Below are positions 17,908 through 25,836 of a DNA stretch of 64,000 nt, piece by piece. How positions within the stretch are numbered: the first letter of the stretch is position 1; each line of letters opens with the position of its first letter. The DNA comes from an uncultured Clostridia bacterium. GTDB lineage: Bacteria; Bacillota; Clostridia; Christensenellales; Borkfalkiaceae. A program made the position numbers and the translations under genes. A model generated the notes under the pieces. That model ran no database searches, was not told the DNA's origin, and saw only the letters and a program-made list of their open reading frames with translations. The DNA is taken from assembly GCA_944368155.1 (NCBI GenBank), contig CALVWW010000004.1, forward strand, positions 1 to 64,000, written 5' to 3'.

Positions 17908-17972
17908 AAATTTTCATAAAACCCAGCCCCGCGCAGAGCGCGGGGCCGCAGAGATAACTCAGACCGGAGCAA

Positions 17973-18185
17973 TCAGTCTTTTGCAGAGATTACCTTGCCG
18001 CTGTCTATCTCGTAGCAGGCGGCAGTTATCTCCTTCATCTTGTTGGGCAGTTCCCTGCCGTTGTTCTGCTCTATAATCTGGCGGGCGCGCTTTGCCGCAA
18101 CCACGCACAGCTCATAGCGCGAGGCCTCGTGCCCGTCGGCCGAAAGTTTTTCTAAAAGTTCGTCTACCGCAGGTTTATTTATCAT
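17973..18185 (-). CDS. rpoZ: RNA polymerase omega subunit
   Basis: 70 residues. It contains SRYELCVVAAKRARQI, the conserved omega core that helps fold and hold the beta' subunit. The gene begins one base after the gmk stop, in the standard gmk-rpoZ-priA order. Confidence 0.94.
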   Translation of the reverse strand: MINKPAVDELLEKLSADGHEASRYELCVVAAKRARQIIEQNNGRELPNKMKEITAACYEIDSGKVISAKD

Positions 18186-18186
18186 G

Positions 18187-18756
18187 TTACAAAACCTCCT
18201 TGTGCTTGCGGATTATATCCAATATTCGCTCTGCCGCGCGGTCAACTTCGTCGTTCACCACGCAGTAGTCGTATTTATCGCGTTTTGAAAGTTCAAACTG
18301 CGCGCGCGCCGTGCGCACGGCAATCTTTTCCTCGCTCTCCGTCCCGCGCGACCTGAGCCTGCGCGAAAGCTCTTCAAGGCTGGGCGGGACTATCATTATA
18401 AGCACGGCCGAGGGGTGAGATTTTTTTACGCTTAAAGCGCCGTTTACGTCTATCTCCAGAATGACGTCGCCCGTTTTAAGTTTCTCTTCGACAAAGGCTC
18501 GCGGCGTGCCGTAATAATTTTCGAAGTGGGCGGAATATTCTAAAAGCTCGCCGCCCTGTATCATCTCTTCAAAGCGCTGTTTGCTCACGAAAAAGTATTC
18601 GCGGCCGTCCTTCTCCCCTTCCCGAGGGGAACGAGTGGTGCAGGATATGCTCTCGCACAACGTCGGCTCAAGCTCGAACATGCGCTTAATTACCGTGCCC
18701 TTGCCTACGCCCGAGGGCCCCGAGATGACTGCGAGCACATTTTTTGAGCTACTCAA
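18187..18756 (-). CDS. gmk: Guanylate kinase
   Basis: 189 residues. It phosphorylates GMP to GDP. P-loop SGPSGVGKGTV is at about residues 11-21, the GMP-binding SCTTRSPREGEKDGREYFFV follows, and LEIDVNGA is the usual acidic motif. Its start overlaps the end of yicC by eight bases. Confidence 0.97.
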   Translation of the reverse strand: MSSSKNVLAVISGPSGVGKGTVIKRMFELEPTLCESISCTTRSPREGEKDGREYFFVSKQRFEEMIQGGELLEYSAHFENYYGTPRAFVEEKLKTGDVILEIDVNGALSVKKSHPSAVLIMIVPPSLEELSRRLRSRGTESEEKIAVRTARAQFELSKRDKYDYCVVNDEVDRAAERILDIIRKHKEVL

Positions 18757-19624
18757 CGTTCTGCACCTGCTCGCGTATCTTTTCTATTTCGTTTTTAAGC
18801 TCCAGCCCGCACTTCGTTATGGTTATATCGTTGCTCTTGGAACAGATGGTATTTGTTTCCCTGTTGAACTCCTGTACCAGAAAGTCCAGCTTGCGGCCGA
18901 CGATTTCCGACCTGCATATTTCCCTGAACTGTTCGATATGCGATTTGAGGCGGGTGAGCTCCTCGTCGATATTTGATTTATCTGAAAAGAGCGCCACTTC
19001 GGTTAAAAGCTTGCCCTCGTCGTAGTTTACGCCGTCGAGATATTTTTCCATCTTCTCTTTAAGCCTTGCGCGGTAAGCTTCGGCGACCAGCGGCGCACGC
19101 TCCGACACGGCTCCGACCAGCTCTTCTATCCTGTTCATGCGCGAAAGCATATCCTGCCCGAGCTTTTTGCCCTCGCGTGCGCGCATTTCATTCAGATTCC
19201 CGAGCGCTGCCTCAAGAGCGGAGTTGAGCGCGGAGATGAGCTCGTCGTCGGCGGCCTGCCCCTCGTCGCGGACAATTACGTCGGGCAATCTTAAAAGGGA
19301 CGTCGCGGTGAGGTCGAAAGGAATATCGGGCGCAAGTTCCGAAAGGCGCCTTGCCGCAGAAATGTATGATGCCGCCGCCCCCTCGTCAAGGCTTAAAGCC
19401 TTTTTCTTTTCACGCTTGTCGGCAAGGGTTACATATACGTCGGCATGGCCGCGCGTGAGCTTCGAGCGGATAGTTGCACGCACCACCTCCTCATATGCCG
19501 CAAAAATGCGGGGCGCCTTTATTATGGCGTCGAGATAGCGGTTGTTCACCGTTTTTATTTCAACCGAGAGCTCTATTCCGCCCTCGCGGTATTCTCCTCT
19601 GCCGTAACCGGTCATGCTGAGCAT
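18749..19624 (-). CDS. YicC family endoribonuclease
   Basis: 291 residues from the ATG at 19624, which follows AGGCGGTG; the frame extends to 19669 without homology. It begins with MLSMTGYGRGE, the hallmark of the family, has VEIKTVNNRYLDA near residues 25-40, and ends with the DUF1732 region (KLDFLVQEFNRETNTICSKS). Characterised members are endoribonucleases that act on small and messenger RNAs. First gene of the yicC-gmk-rpoZ-priA unit. Confidence 0.94.
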   Translation of the reverse strand: MLSMTGYGRGEYREGGIELSVEIKTVNNRYLDAIIKAPRIFAAYEEVVRATIRSKLTRGHADVYVTLADKREKKKALSLDEGAAASYISAARRLSELAPDIPFDLTATSLLRLPDVIVRDEGQAADDELISALNSALEAALGNLNEMRAREGKKLGQDMLSRMNRIEELVGAVSERAPLVAEAYRARLKEKMEKYLDGVNYDEGKLLTEVALFSDKSNIDEELTRLKSHIEQFREICRSEIVGRKLDFLVQEFNRETNTICSKSNDITITKCGLELKNEIEKIREQVQNVE

Positions 19625-19684
19625 ATTATACACCGCCTTTAAAACTGTTGCACAAAATAAAACGCGCAACTTTTTGCAGATTAT

Positions 19685-19713
19685 ATTATAGCAAAAGGCA
19701 CAGAAAAATTCAA
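19685..19713 (-). promoter_or_regulatory. Sigma-A promoter of the yicC operon
   Basis: On the minus strand TTGAAT (19713-19708), a 17-base spacer, then TATAAT (19690-19685), about 60 bases before the yicC ATG. Confidence 0.8.
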
Positions 19714-19827
19714 GCGGTTTGCAATGATATGCCGCACCATTATATTATTTTGGCGTCATAATTTTTAATATTGCGCAAAAAAACCGCGCGGGCATACGCA
19801 CGCACGGCAAAATTTATTATCAGACCG

Positions 19828-20478
19828 TCAGTAGTCGGCACGCCCCTCGTCCTCGAGGCCGCGCAGACGGGCGGATACAAGGCGGTAATTATTCTGCACG
19901 TCGCTCTCAAAGAGCGTTATCTGTTGATTGGACGAGGCTACCTCGCCCGAAGTTTCTGCAAAAAAAGCTATATTGCCCGCGCTCATTATGACGGGCACTC
20001 CGTAGAGATAGGCATAGGCGCGCGCCAGCAGCGGCGGCACGCCGCCCTGCGCACTCTCCATGACAGCAAGAATTATATTGCACCCGCACGAGGCAAGGGC
20101 GCGGAAACCCTCGGGAAAATAGAGGTCGTTCTCTATTATCAGCCCTAATTTATAACCGCCCGCAGAATACAGGCCGAGGTATGCGCCGCTCTTGTAGTCC
20201 TCCCCGCCGAATACGTGGTTCATATCGGTAATGCCGAGGAGCTTACCCCTGTCGGCAACGGCGGCAGATTTTCTCAGCGCCCCGCGCGAGAGCGTTTTAC
20301 AGCCGCATACGACGGTGCAGCCGTTGGCGCGCGAGAGGCGCGCCGCCTCTTCAAACTTATCCGTTTTGCCGGTAAGTTCGCTCTCGTAGTCGACTTCGCC
20401 GAGATAGTTAAAGCCGAAGAGAGCAATATCGCAGGCGGGCAATTTCTGCGCGCCGCCGGAAACAACGCATACTTTCAT
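19828..20478 (-). CDS. Nitrilase-fold protein lacking the catalytic triad
   Basis: 216 residues that align with carbon-nitrogen hydrolases over their core. The stretch GKLLGITDMNHVF corresponds to 'G-x-LLG-x-YRK-x-H-x-F' but has Met where the catalytic Lys belongs. LGLIIENDLYFPE corresponds to 'I-G-V-x-I-C-Y-D-L-R-F-P-E' with Glu in place of the nucleophilic Cys. The first catalytic Glu is not evident either. So it probably cannot hydrolyse amides and may bind a ligand or partner. It is also shorter than the 260-280 residues usual for the family. It stands alone, divergent from the M1 peptidase gene. Confidence 0.75.
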   Translation of the reverse strand: MKVCVVSGGAQKLPACDIALFGFNYLGEVDYESELTGKTDKFEEAARLSRANGCTVVCGCKTLSRGALRKSAAVADRGKLLGITDMNHVFGGEDYKSGAYLGLYSAGGYKLGLIIENDLYFPEGFRALASCGCNIILAVMESAQGGVPPLLARAYAYLYGVPVIMSAGNIAFFAETSGEVASSNQQITLFESDVQNNYRLVSARLRGLEDEGRADY

Positions 20479-20569
20479 ACCATATATATTACTGCGGCAA
20501 AAATTTTTTTGTGAAAGAAACCCGGCGCCGCAATTTGCAAAACAGGGAAAAATCAGAGACCTGCCCGCA

Positions 20570-20575
20570 TATAAT
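20570..20575 (+). promoter_or_regulatory. Possible -10 box next to the M1 peptidase start
   Basis: A perfect TATAAT ends eight bases before the ATG at 20584, and no Shine-Dalgarno is present. If used, transcription would begin at or beside the start codon, giving a leaderless mRNA. No good -35 box is visible. Confidence 0.35.
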
Positions 20576-20583
20576 ATGTTGCT

Positions 20584-22017
20584 ATGAAAAAAATTGTTAC
20601 GCTGATTGCGGCAGCCGGCTTGTGCGCGGCGGCCATACCCTTTTCCGCCTGCGCGAATGAAAACGAGCGGACGGAATACAATATCACCTGCCGTTACGAT
20701 GAGGAGAGCGGCACGTTGCAGGCGGAGTGCGCCGTCAATTACAAGAACGACGGGGCAGCGACCGACGTTTTAAAATTCAACCTGTACGGCAACGCCTACC
20801 GCGAAGGCGCGCTCTACCGCCCCGTCTCCGACGAACTGAATTCGCGCGCATACTATAACGGTGAAAGCTACGGACAGATGGAGATAACCTCCGTCGAAGG
20901 CGGGCAATGGAACATATGCGGCGAGGACGAAAATATTCTCGAAATTCTTCTGCCGCAGACGCTCGGCGAGGGCGACAGCTGCGAAGTGACAATTGCCTAC
21001 ACACTTACGCTCGCCGAAGTAAACCACCGCACCGGCATAACCGAACACACGGTAAACCTCGGCAACTTTTACCCCGTGGCCTGCGCGCGCGGGAACGACG
21101 GGGAGTTCATCGAATGCGTGTACTACAGCGACGGCGACCCTTTTTTATCCGACTGTGCCGACTATACCGTTGAGCTGACCATGCCCGCAGGATATACCGC
21201 CGCGACGAGCGGCAGCATGACGGCAAGTTCAGGCAACAGCTGCACCTATTCGCTGGAAAACGCGCGCGATTTCTGCATTGTGCTCTCAGACGAGTTCAAA
21301 ACAATCTCGCGCGAGGTAGACAGCACGCAGGTGACCTACTACTATTACGACGACGAAAACGCGCAGAGCGTGCTTGCCGCCGCGGGCGACAGCCTGATAT
21401 ACTTTGAAAATACTTTCGGAGGATACATTTACCCTTCATATTCGGTGGTGCAGACGGGCTTTGCCGCGGGAGGAATGGAGTATCCGGGGCTGTCTATGAT
21501 AAACGGAGGTCTTGACGAAGACGACTTCATCTATGCGACGGTGCACGAAACTGCGCACCAGTGGTGGTACGCCATGGTGGGCAGCGACCAGATTAACTGT
21601 GCATGGCAGGACGAAGGCCTTGCCGAGTATTCCGCACTCCTGTTCTTTGAAAACAGTCCCGAATACGGAATAACGCGGACGGGGCTTGTGAATGCCGCGG
21701 TATCGGCATACCGCGCCTATTTTACGGTATACAACCAGATTTTCGGCGACGCCGATACCACGATGACGAGGCACCTGGAAGACTTTGTAAGCGACTATGA
21801 ATACGTAAACATCGCCTACAACAAGGGACTGATACTCTTTGACACGCTGCGCACATCAATAGGCGATGAAAGATTTATTGCCGGACTTAAGAATTACTAT
21901 TCGGCCTGCCTCGGGAAGATTGCCTCCGAACAGGACCTCACCGGCTGTTTTACCGCCACGGGCGTAGATATACAGGGATTTTTTGAAAGTTTCCTCGAAG
22001 GAAAAATTATTATATAA
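20584..22017 (+). CDS. M1-family metallopeptidase, lipoprotein
   Basis: 477 residues. The signal peptide ends in lipobox FSAC (Cys near residue 23), so it should be anchored outside the cell. The zinc site HETAHQWW is near residue 320, with the third ligand in DEGLAEY 18 residues later, as in gluzincin aminopeptidases. The GGMEYPG motif before it is the exopeptidase GxMEN-like element. The N-terminal beta domain is present, but the long C-terminal helical domain of full-length M1 enzymes is not, so it is a short form. It probably trims extracellular peptides. The regulation is unclear; see the -10 box beside its start. Confidence 0.9.
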   Translation: MKKIVTLIAAAGLCAAAIPFSACANENERTEYNITCRYDEESGTLQAECAVNYKNDGAATDVLKFNLYGNAYREGALYRPVSDELNSRAYYNGESYGQMEITSVEGGQWNICGEDENILEILLPQTLGEGDSCEVTIAYTLTLAEVNHRTGITEHTVNLGNFYPVACARGNDGEFIECVYYSDGDPFLSDCADYTVELTMPAGYTAATSGSMTASSGNSCTYSLENARDFCIVLSDEFKTISREVDSTQVTYYYYDDENAQSVLAAAGDSLIYFENTFGGYIYPSYSVVQTGFAAGGMEYPGLSMINGGLDEDDFIYATVHETAHQWWYAMVGSDQINCAWQDEGLAEYSALLFFENSPEYGITRTGLVNAAVSAYRAYFTVYNQIFGDADTTMTRHLEDFVSDYEYVNIAYNKGLILFDTLRTSIGDERFIAGLKNYYSACLGKIASEQDLTGCFTATGVDIQGFFESFLEGKIII

Positions 22018-22049
22018 AAATTTTAACAAAACCTCTGTTAAAACGGCAA

Positions 22050-22084
22050 CGCCGCGGCGCGATACCTTCGCGCCGCGGCGTTTT
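22050..22084. terminator. Terminator between convergent genes
   Basis: CGCCGCGGCGCG pairs with CGCGCCGCGGCG around ATACCTT and is followed by TTTT on the plus strand. It can serve the M1 peptidase gene. Confidence 0.8.
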
Positions 22085-22122
22085 CAGAAAAACAATAAGG
22101 AGGAAAACTACTGTGTTCAGTT

Positions 22123-23574
22123 TTAACAAGCGCTGCCGTCGGAACCGTCGTGCTTTGCATGCCTGGCTTTATCCCTGCGGACGAGCACGATAGTGGTAAT
22201 CAGCCCCGCCGCGACGAGCATCACGGGCACGAACGCCAGCAATATTATGACAAATATCAACCACGCAATACCTGCGCCGACCGGATTGTCGGACTCCGGC
22301 TGTGCGGACGTACACAGTTCGAAGTACAGCTCGCCTGCGGGAAGTCCCCCGTATAGGGCGGTATAGCCGCCGTCGTCCTTTATAAACTCCAGCCCGGACG
22401 TGTTCGACAGAAGATAATCTGCCGTATTTATGCGCACGGTGAGCGTGCCGAAATCCGCCCAGTAGCTTGCGGGCGAGAGATAGTATAAATAATCGTAGGA
22501 ATAGGGCGAAGTATCTATATTTATATCGGGATATACGGGAACGGTAACAGAATTTATTATTTTGCCGCCTGCGGGCACGGTCAGCTCATACTCCAGCCAG
22601 CGCATGGCGTACATCGCTCTGCTGCCGATACCCCACAGACTGCTGTAGCTTATGCCGCTCGCGCACATGTAATTGACTATATAGTTGAACCAGTCAGCGT
22701 CGCTCACGCCCTCCATGCTCTGCGGTTTTATGCCGCGGATAAATTCTATAAAGGTGGTATCCGAGGGCTCCGGAGCGGCAACCGGCATATCCTCCGACTC
22801 TGCGGCAAGTCCGCCGCTGCCGCCCGAGTAAGCATATGTACGGCTGAAGAACTGCAAATCTCCGGGCAGTCCGCCGGCAAAATACAAACTTTCGCCGTAG
22901 TTTATCACCACTTCGACGACGCCTTGCTCTCCCGTGACCGAATAAAATCCGTCAGAGAAGGTATAAAAGGCATAGGTCGGAGTAAACCGCGCGACGAGCG
23001 AGGCTTCCGCGTCTGTACATGTGTAAACAGTGACGGGACAGTCGTACGACAATACGCCGTGTTCTATCGGCGCGGCGGAAAGGCCGGCCCGCGCGCTTTC
23101 GAAATCGAAATAGGCGTCTATGTAGCCGTAGTTATAGTCGTAGGAGATGCGGTAGTTATATCCGAGGGGCACGCCTCCCTCCCCTTCTGTCACGGAAAAG
23201 AGATGACTGTCGCTGAAACTTTCATCGGTCCACATCGCATAGTCGGGCAACAAGCCGAACGGAAATAGCATTCCCACGGTAACATCTTCGGAAGTCGGGT
23301 TATAAAAAGTGTAGCGCGCGGTTACGGTCGAACCGTAGCCGCTCATATCGTCCGGGTCGGGATAGCCGCTTATATTAAAAGTCAAAAGCTCGCTCTCCAC
23401 CTCCAGAGGGCAGCTGTCCGCGGGATAGACGCCCGTGCCGCCCGTGCCTGGAATGAAGCCGGGGCCGGAATTGGCGCCTGCGGGCAGTGCGGCAAAAGGC
23501 AGCGCAATGCAGAGCACTGACGCGGCGAGCGCACAACATATTGCAATTTTGCCGTATTTTTGCCTTGATATCAT
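22123..23574 (-). CDS. Secreted protein with C-terminal membrane anchor, unknown function
   Basis: 483 residues. An N-terminal signal peptide (about 1-34, ending near PAGANS) and a C-terminal membrane helix (about 435-465) followed by a basic cytosolic tail give a surface-exposed protein. The extracellular part is rich in Tyr, Gly and Ser. An early stretch (ARYTFYNPTSEDVTVGMLFPFG) resembles proteins with a DUF4424-like beta domain, but I cannot place it firmly. The ribosome site is a run of nine G (23591-23583 on the minus strand), eight bases before the ATG, which could vary in length. Confidence 0.75.
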   Translation of the reverse strand: MISRQKYGKIAICCALAASVLCIALPFAALPAGANSGPGFIPGTGGTGVYPADSCPLEVESELLTFNISGYPDPDDMSGYGSTVTARYTFYNPTSEDVTVGMLFPFGLLPDYAMWTDESFSDSHLFSVTEGEGGVPLGYNYRISYDYNYGYIDAYFDFESARAGLSAAPIEHGVLSYDCPVTVYTCTDAEASLVARFTPTYAFYTFSDGFYSVTGEQGVVEVVINYGESLYFAGGLPGDLQFFSRTYAYSGGSGGLAAESEDMPVAAPEPSDTTFIEFIRGIKPQSMEGVSDADWFNYIVNYMCASGISYSSLWGIGSRAMYAMRWLEYELTVPAGGKIINSVTVPVYPDINIDTSPYSYDYLYYLSPASYWADFGTLTVRINTADYLLSNTSGLEFIKDDGGYTALYGGLPAGELYFELCTSAQPESDNPVGAGIAWLIFVIILLAFVPVMLVAAGLITTIVLVRRDKARHAKHDGSDGSAC

Positions 23575-23582
23575 TTAAGCTA

Positions 23583-23591
23583 CCCCCCCCC
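23583..23591 (-). promoter_or_regulatory. Poly-G tract serving as ribosome binding site
   Basis: Nine consecutive C on the plus strand are nine G in the mRNA, centred about 12 bases before the ATG at 23574. There is no other Shine-Dalgarno. Slippage would shift the spacing and so the translation level. Confidence 0.5.
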
Positions 23592-23663
23592 GCTACGCTT
23601 ATATTATACCATATATGCGCGCTCCGTTCAATACCCGCGGCAAAAATTTTTTACACCGTTCGC

Positions 23664-23692
23664 TTGCCAAAAGGAATATAATGCATTATAAT
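23664..23692 (+). promoter_or_regulatory. Sigma-A promoter of the corA leader
   Basis: TTGCCA (23664-23669), exactly 17 bases, then TATAAT (23687-23692). The start would fall at about 23697-23699, some 205 bases before corA. Confidence 0.85.
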
Positions 23693-23694
23693 TA

Positions 23695-23879
23695 AAGCGT
23701 ACCGCGGAAAAACGTGCGGCTTTCGGCCGCAAATGCAGTTCCCGCGGACGGAGATTATTATGGACCCATATTACAGTTGTTGCTGTAAAACAGTTCTCAA
23801 TTCCACAAAACATTGATATAAGACAGAACACCGTACCGCTTGATTTTTAAGGCACGGGTTTTGTCCCGTGCATTTTTTT
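23695..23879 (+). ncRNA. Structured leader RNA ahead of corA, ending in a terminator
   Basis: The RNA begins at the corA promoter. Its ends pair: AAGCGTAC (23695-23702) with GTACCGCTT (23833-23841), one bulged C. Inside are CCGCGG/CCGCGG enclosing TGCGGC-loop-GCCGCA, and TTACAG/CTGTAA in the next arm, flanked by GGAGA/TCTC. A terminator follows at 23852-23879. Only 24 bases then separate the T-run from the corA ATG, with no second promoter, so corA should depend on read-through. AAAAACGTGC (23708-23717) could pair with the terminator's GCACGGGTTTT as an antiterminator. It lacks the M-box core and I know no named class that fits. A metal-sensing riboswitch is an inference. Confidence 0.6.
23852..23879 (+). 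terminator. Intrinsic terminator in the corA leader
   Basis: GCACGGG and CCCGTGC form the stem with a TTTTGT loop, followed by a run of seven T. It lies before corA, not after a gene. Confidence 0.9.
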
Positions 23880-23903
23880 ACTAATTTTTAGGCGGTATAG
23901 CAA

Positions 23904-24908
23904 ATGGTACAGTTCTTTTGCACATCTGAAAGGCGCCCTTTGAACCAGCTGGAAAACTTTGAAAAGCTCTGCTGGGTGGATATGATAAACCCCACCGACG
24001 ACGAAGTTGAAGACATTGCGGCGCTCACGGGAATTTCCGAAGATATGCTGGCTTCCGCACTCGACGACGAGGAGCGCGCCCGTGCCGAAATAGACGACGG
24101 CAACTACATGTTCATACTCGACTGCCCCGTAATCGAGGAAGGCGACAGCGGCGACGTTTACTCCACTTTGCCCCTTGCGGTAATTTATAACTCAAAGTGT
24201 GTCGTGACGGTATCCTTGAAGGGAAACCCCGTTTTGAAGGACTTCATCACCGGCAGGCAGCGCGTCGTGACCGAAAAACCCGTGCTGTTTACACTCAACT
24301 TTATGCTGGGCAACGCCAAGCGGTTTTTAAATGTGCTCACGCAGATTGACAGAAAGTCGCGCCGCGTTCAGTCAGAGCTCGGCAGGACGATGAAAAACGA
24401 GGAGATAGCACAGCTTTTAGAGCTTGAAAACTCGCTCGTTTACATTTCCACCTCCTTAAATTCCAACTACGGCGTGCAGGAGAAGCTCTCCAAGGCCGAG
24501 GCCGTCACAACGCGTGAGGACTATCAGGACCTCTACGACGATGTGGCGATAGAGAGCAAACAGGCGATGGAAATGTGCAACATATACAAGGATATACTCA
24601 CAGTCACCATGGACGCCTACGGCTCCATGATTTCCAACAACGCAAACGACAGCATGAAAAAGCTGACTGTAATTACCGTGCTGCTCGCAATTCCCACAAT
24701 GATAGCCGGTTTCTGGGGCATGAACGTAGTCGTGCCGGGACAGATAGGCGAAGACGGCTCGTCGGCTGTCTGGTTCTGGATAATTCTCGCGGCGACGCTG
24801 CTGTTAACAGTGGCCGTGGGTATTTTCCTCGGCAAATTTATGCGTTCGGGCGGAGCAATCAAGAGAATTAAGCGCACGAAACGGCGCAGAGATAAGGATA
24901 AAAAATAG
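23904..24908 (+). CDS. corA: CorA-family divalent cation transporter
   Basis: 334 residues. CorA forms pentameric channels for Mg2+ and sometimes Co2+ or Ni2+. The long acidic N-terminal cytosolic domain is followed by the stalk helix and two C-terminal membrane helices (about 255-275 and 290-310). The diagnostic GMN is present in FWGMNVVVPG. The tail is strongly basic (KRIKRTKRRRDKDKK), as expected. fmdB follows after three bases. Expression probably passes through the leader and terminator upstream. Confidence 0.95.
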   Translation: MVQFFCTSERRPLNQLENFEKLCWVDMINPTDDEVEDIAALTGISEDMLASALDDEERARAEIDDGNYMFILDCPVIEEGDSGDVYSTLPLAVIYNSKCVVTVSLKGNPVLKDFITGRQRVVTEKPVLFTLNFMLGNAKRFLNVLTQIDRKSRRVQSELGRTMKNEEIAQLLELENSLVYISTSLNSNYGVQEKLSKAEAVTTREDYQDLYDDVAIESKQAMEMCNIYKDILTVTMDAYGSMISNNANDSMKKLTVITVLLAIPTMIAGFWGMNVVVPGQIGEDGSSAVWFWIILAATLLLTVAVGIFLGKFMRSGGAIKRIKRTKRRRDKDKK

Positions 24909-24911
24909 CGT

Positions 24912-25109
24912 ATGCCCATATTGCAATATAAATGCTCTTCCTGCGGAAAAGAATTTGAAGAGCTGGTAAAAAAATTCGACGAAAAAGTAGTCTGCCCGGC
25001 ATGCGGCGGCACTGCCGAACGCAGTTACCGCGGCGAAATGTTTTCGGCTACGGGAGCGCGCATAAAAAAATGCAGCGGCAACTGCAAAACCTGCGGAGGA
25101 TGCCACTAA
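24912..25109 (+). CDS. FmdB-family zinc ribbon protein
   Basis: 65 residues. CSSCGKEFEE and CPACGGT make a CxxC...CxxC zinc ribbon of the FmdB type in the first half. The C-terminus adds a cysteine-rich tail CSGNCKTCGGCH with a third and fourth CxxC/CxxCxxC set, seen in some anaerobe members. The function is unknown; it may be regulatory or a metal chaperone. It follows corA by three bases, and an R3 element begins three bases after its stop. Confidence 0.9.
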   Translation: MPILQYKCSSCGKEFEELVKKFDEKVVCPACGGTAERSYRGEMFSATGARIKKCSGNCKTCGGCH

Positions 25110-25111
25110 AA

Positions 25112-25290
25112 TTCACAAAAATTTAGCGCGGGCCGCGCACTAAATTTTTTGTGAGTTTGAGGAACTAAGTTCCTCTGGCGGCATTTTTTAAGAGCCCACA
25201 ATTATATGAATGCCGCCATTCACTTAAGTAGAGCCTGCTGACCGCAGCAAATTGAGTCTTTCTGCGCAGGGAAACCCTGCTTGAAACATA
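25112..25290 (+). repeat. R3 structured repeat, copy 2 (candidate ncRNA)
   Basis: Hairpins in the same order as copy 1 (4445-4625): an A/T-rich stem at 25112-25154 with GGGCC at its tip; GAGGAAC (25159-25165) with GTTCCTC (25169-25175); TGGCGGCATT (25176-25185) with AATGCCGCCA (25209-25218) around GAGCCCACAATTATAT; TGCTG/CAGCA; GCAGGG-AAA-CCCTGC. The second and third stems share almost no bases with copy 1 yet pair as well. The first hairpin ends in TTTTTTG and could terminate corA-fmdB. No open frame is meaningful here; the rest of the gap to 25383 shows nothing. Confidence 0.75.
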
Positions 25291-25383
25291 TTTTATATTT
25301 TAAACTTACGGCAGAAAAACCGCCTTGCGCAAAATATTGAAATAGCACTTCGCCTCGTTTATAAAATTAAAATTACGTCAATA

Positions 25384-25416
25384 ATTCCCTGCGAAAAATA
25401 AGCGGGGAATTTTTTT
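25384..25416 (+). promoter_or_regulatory. Hairpin with T-run overlapping the start of the next gene
   Basis: ATTCCC (25384-25389) pairs with GGGAAT (25405-25410), followed by TTTTTT and directly the ATG at 25417. The GGGG that would be the ribosome site lies in the 3' arm, so the hairpin could act as terminator or hide the site. Confidence 0.5.
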
Positions 25417-25836
25417 ATGAAATTTTTAAAACTATTTTTTATATTGCTCTGTGCGGCAGTGTGCGCGGCGGCTTACGCGGCTTTCAATACATACACCTGT
25501 TTCGACGAAGGGGAAAACTATACGTTTTTCTGCGGCGACACCTCGCGCGAGTGCGACATAATAACGGTTAAAGGCGGCGCGGCGCTGAAGAGGCTCACCC
25601 TGCGCGACATAAACGGCGAGAGCACAACTTACGGCGCGCTCGACCTCGAAAATTTTTTAGGCAAAGTGAACGGCAAAATTGAATTTACGGAAAAGCTTTC
25701 CGACAGCACAAACTACTATTGTTCGGCCAATCTGCCCTATTCCGTAGAATTATACGGCAAGCAAATTAATCTGCACATATGCGTGAAAGAAGATTCCGTC
25801 ACCGTAGCTTCGCCGATAATATTCGGAGGGTATTAA
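25417..25836 (+). CDS. Small membrane-anchored or secreted protein, unknown
   Basis: 139 residues. One hydrophobic helix at about 4-22 (signal anchor or signal peptide) is followed by a mostly polar, beta-rich domain with three cysteines in the first half (CFDEG, FCGDTSREC) that could form disulfides. I do not recognise a family. The start is marked by a hairpin whose 3' arm contains the only candidate ribosome site, so expression may be controlled. Confidence 0.65.
   Translation: MKFLKLFFILLCAAVCAAAYAAFNTYTCFDEGENYTFFCGDTSRECDIITVKGGAALKRLTLRDINGESTTYGALDLENFLGKVNGKIEFTEKLSDSTNYYCSANLPYSVELYGKQINLHICVKEDSVTVASPIIFGGY

Noticed and set aside
23695-23850. M-box magnesium riboswitch
   Set aside because: The conserved GTTAGGTGAGGCTCC-type core of the ykoK leader is not present.
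23695-23879. 6S RNA
   Set aside because: The size of about 185 bases fits, but the folding is several separate arms, not one long hairpin with a central bubble.
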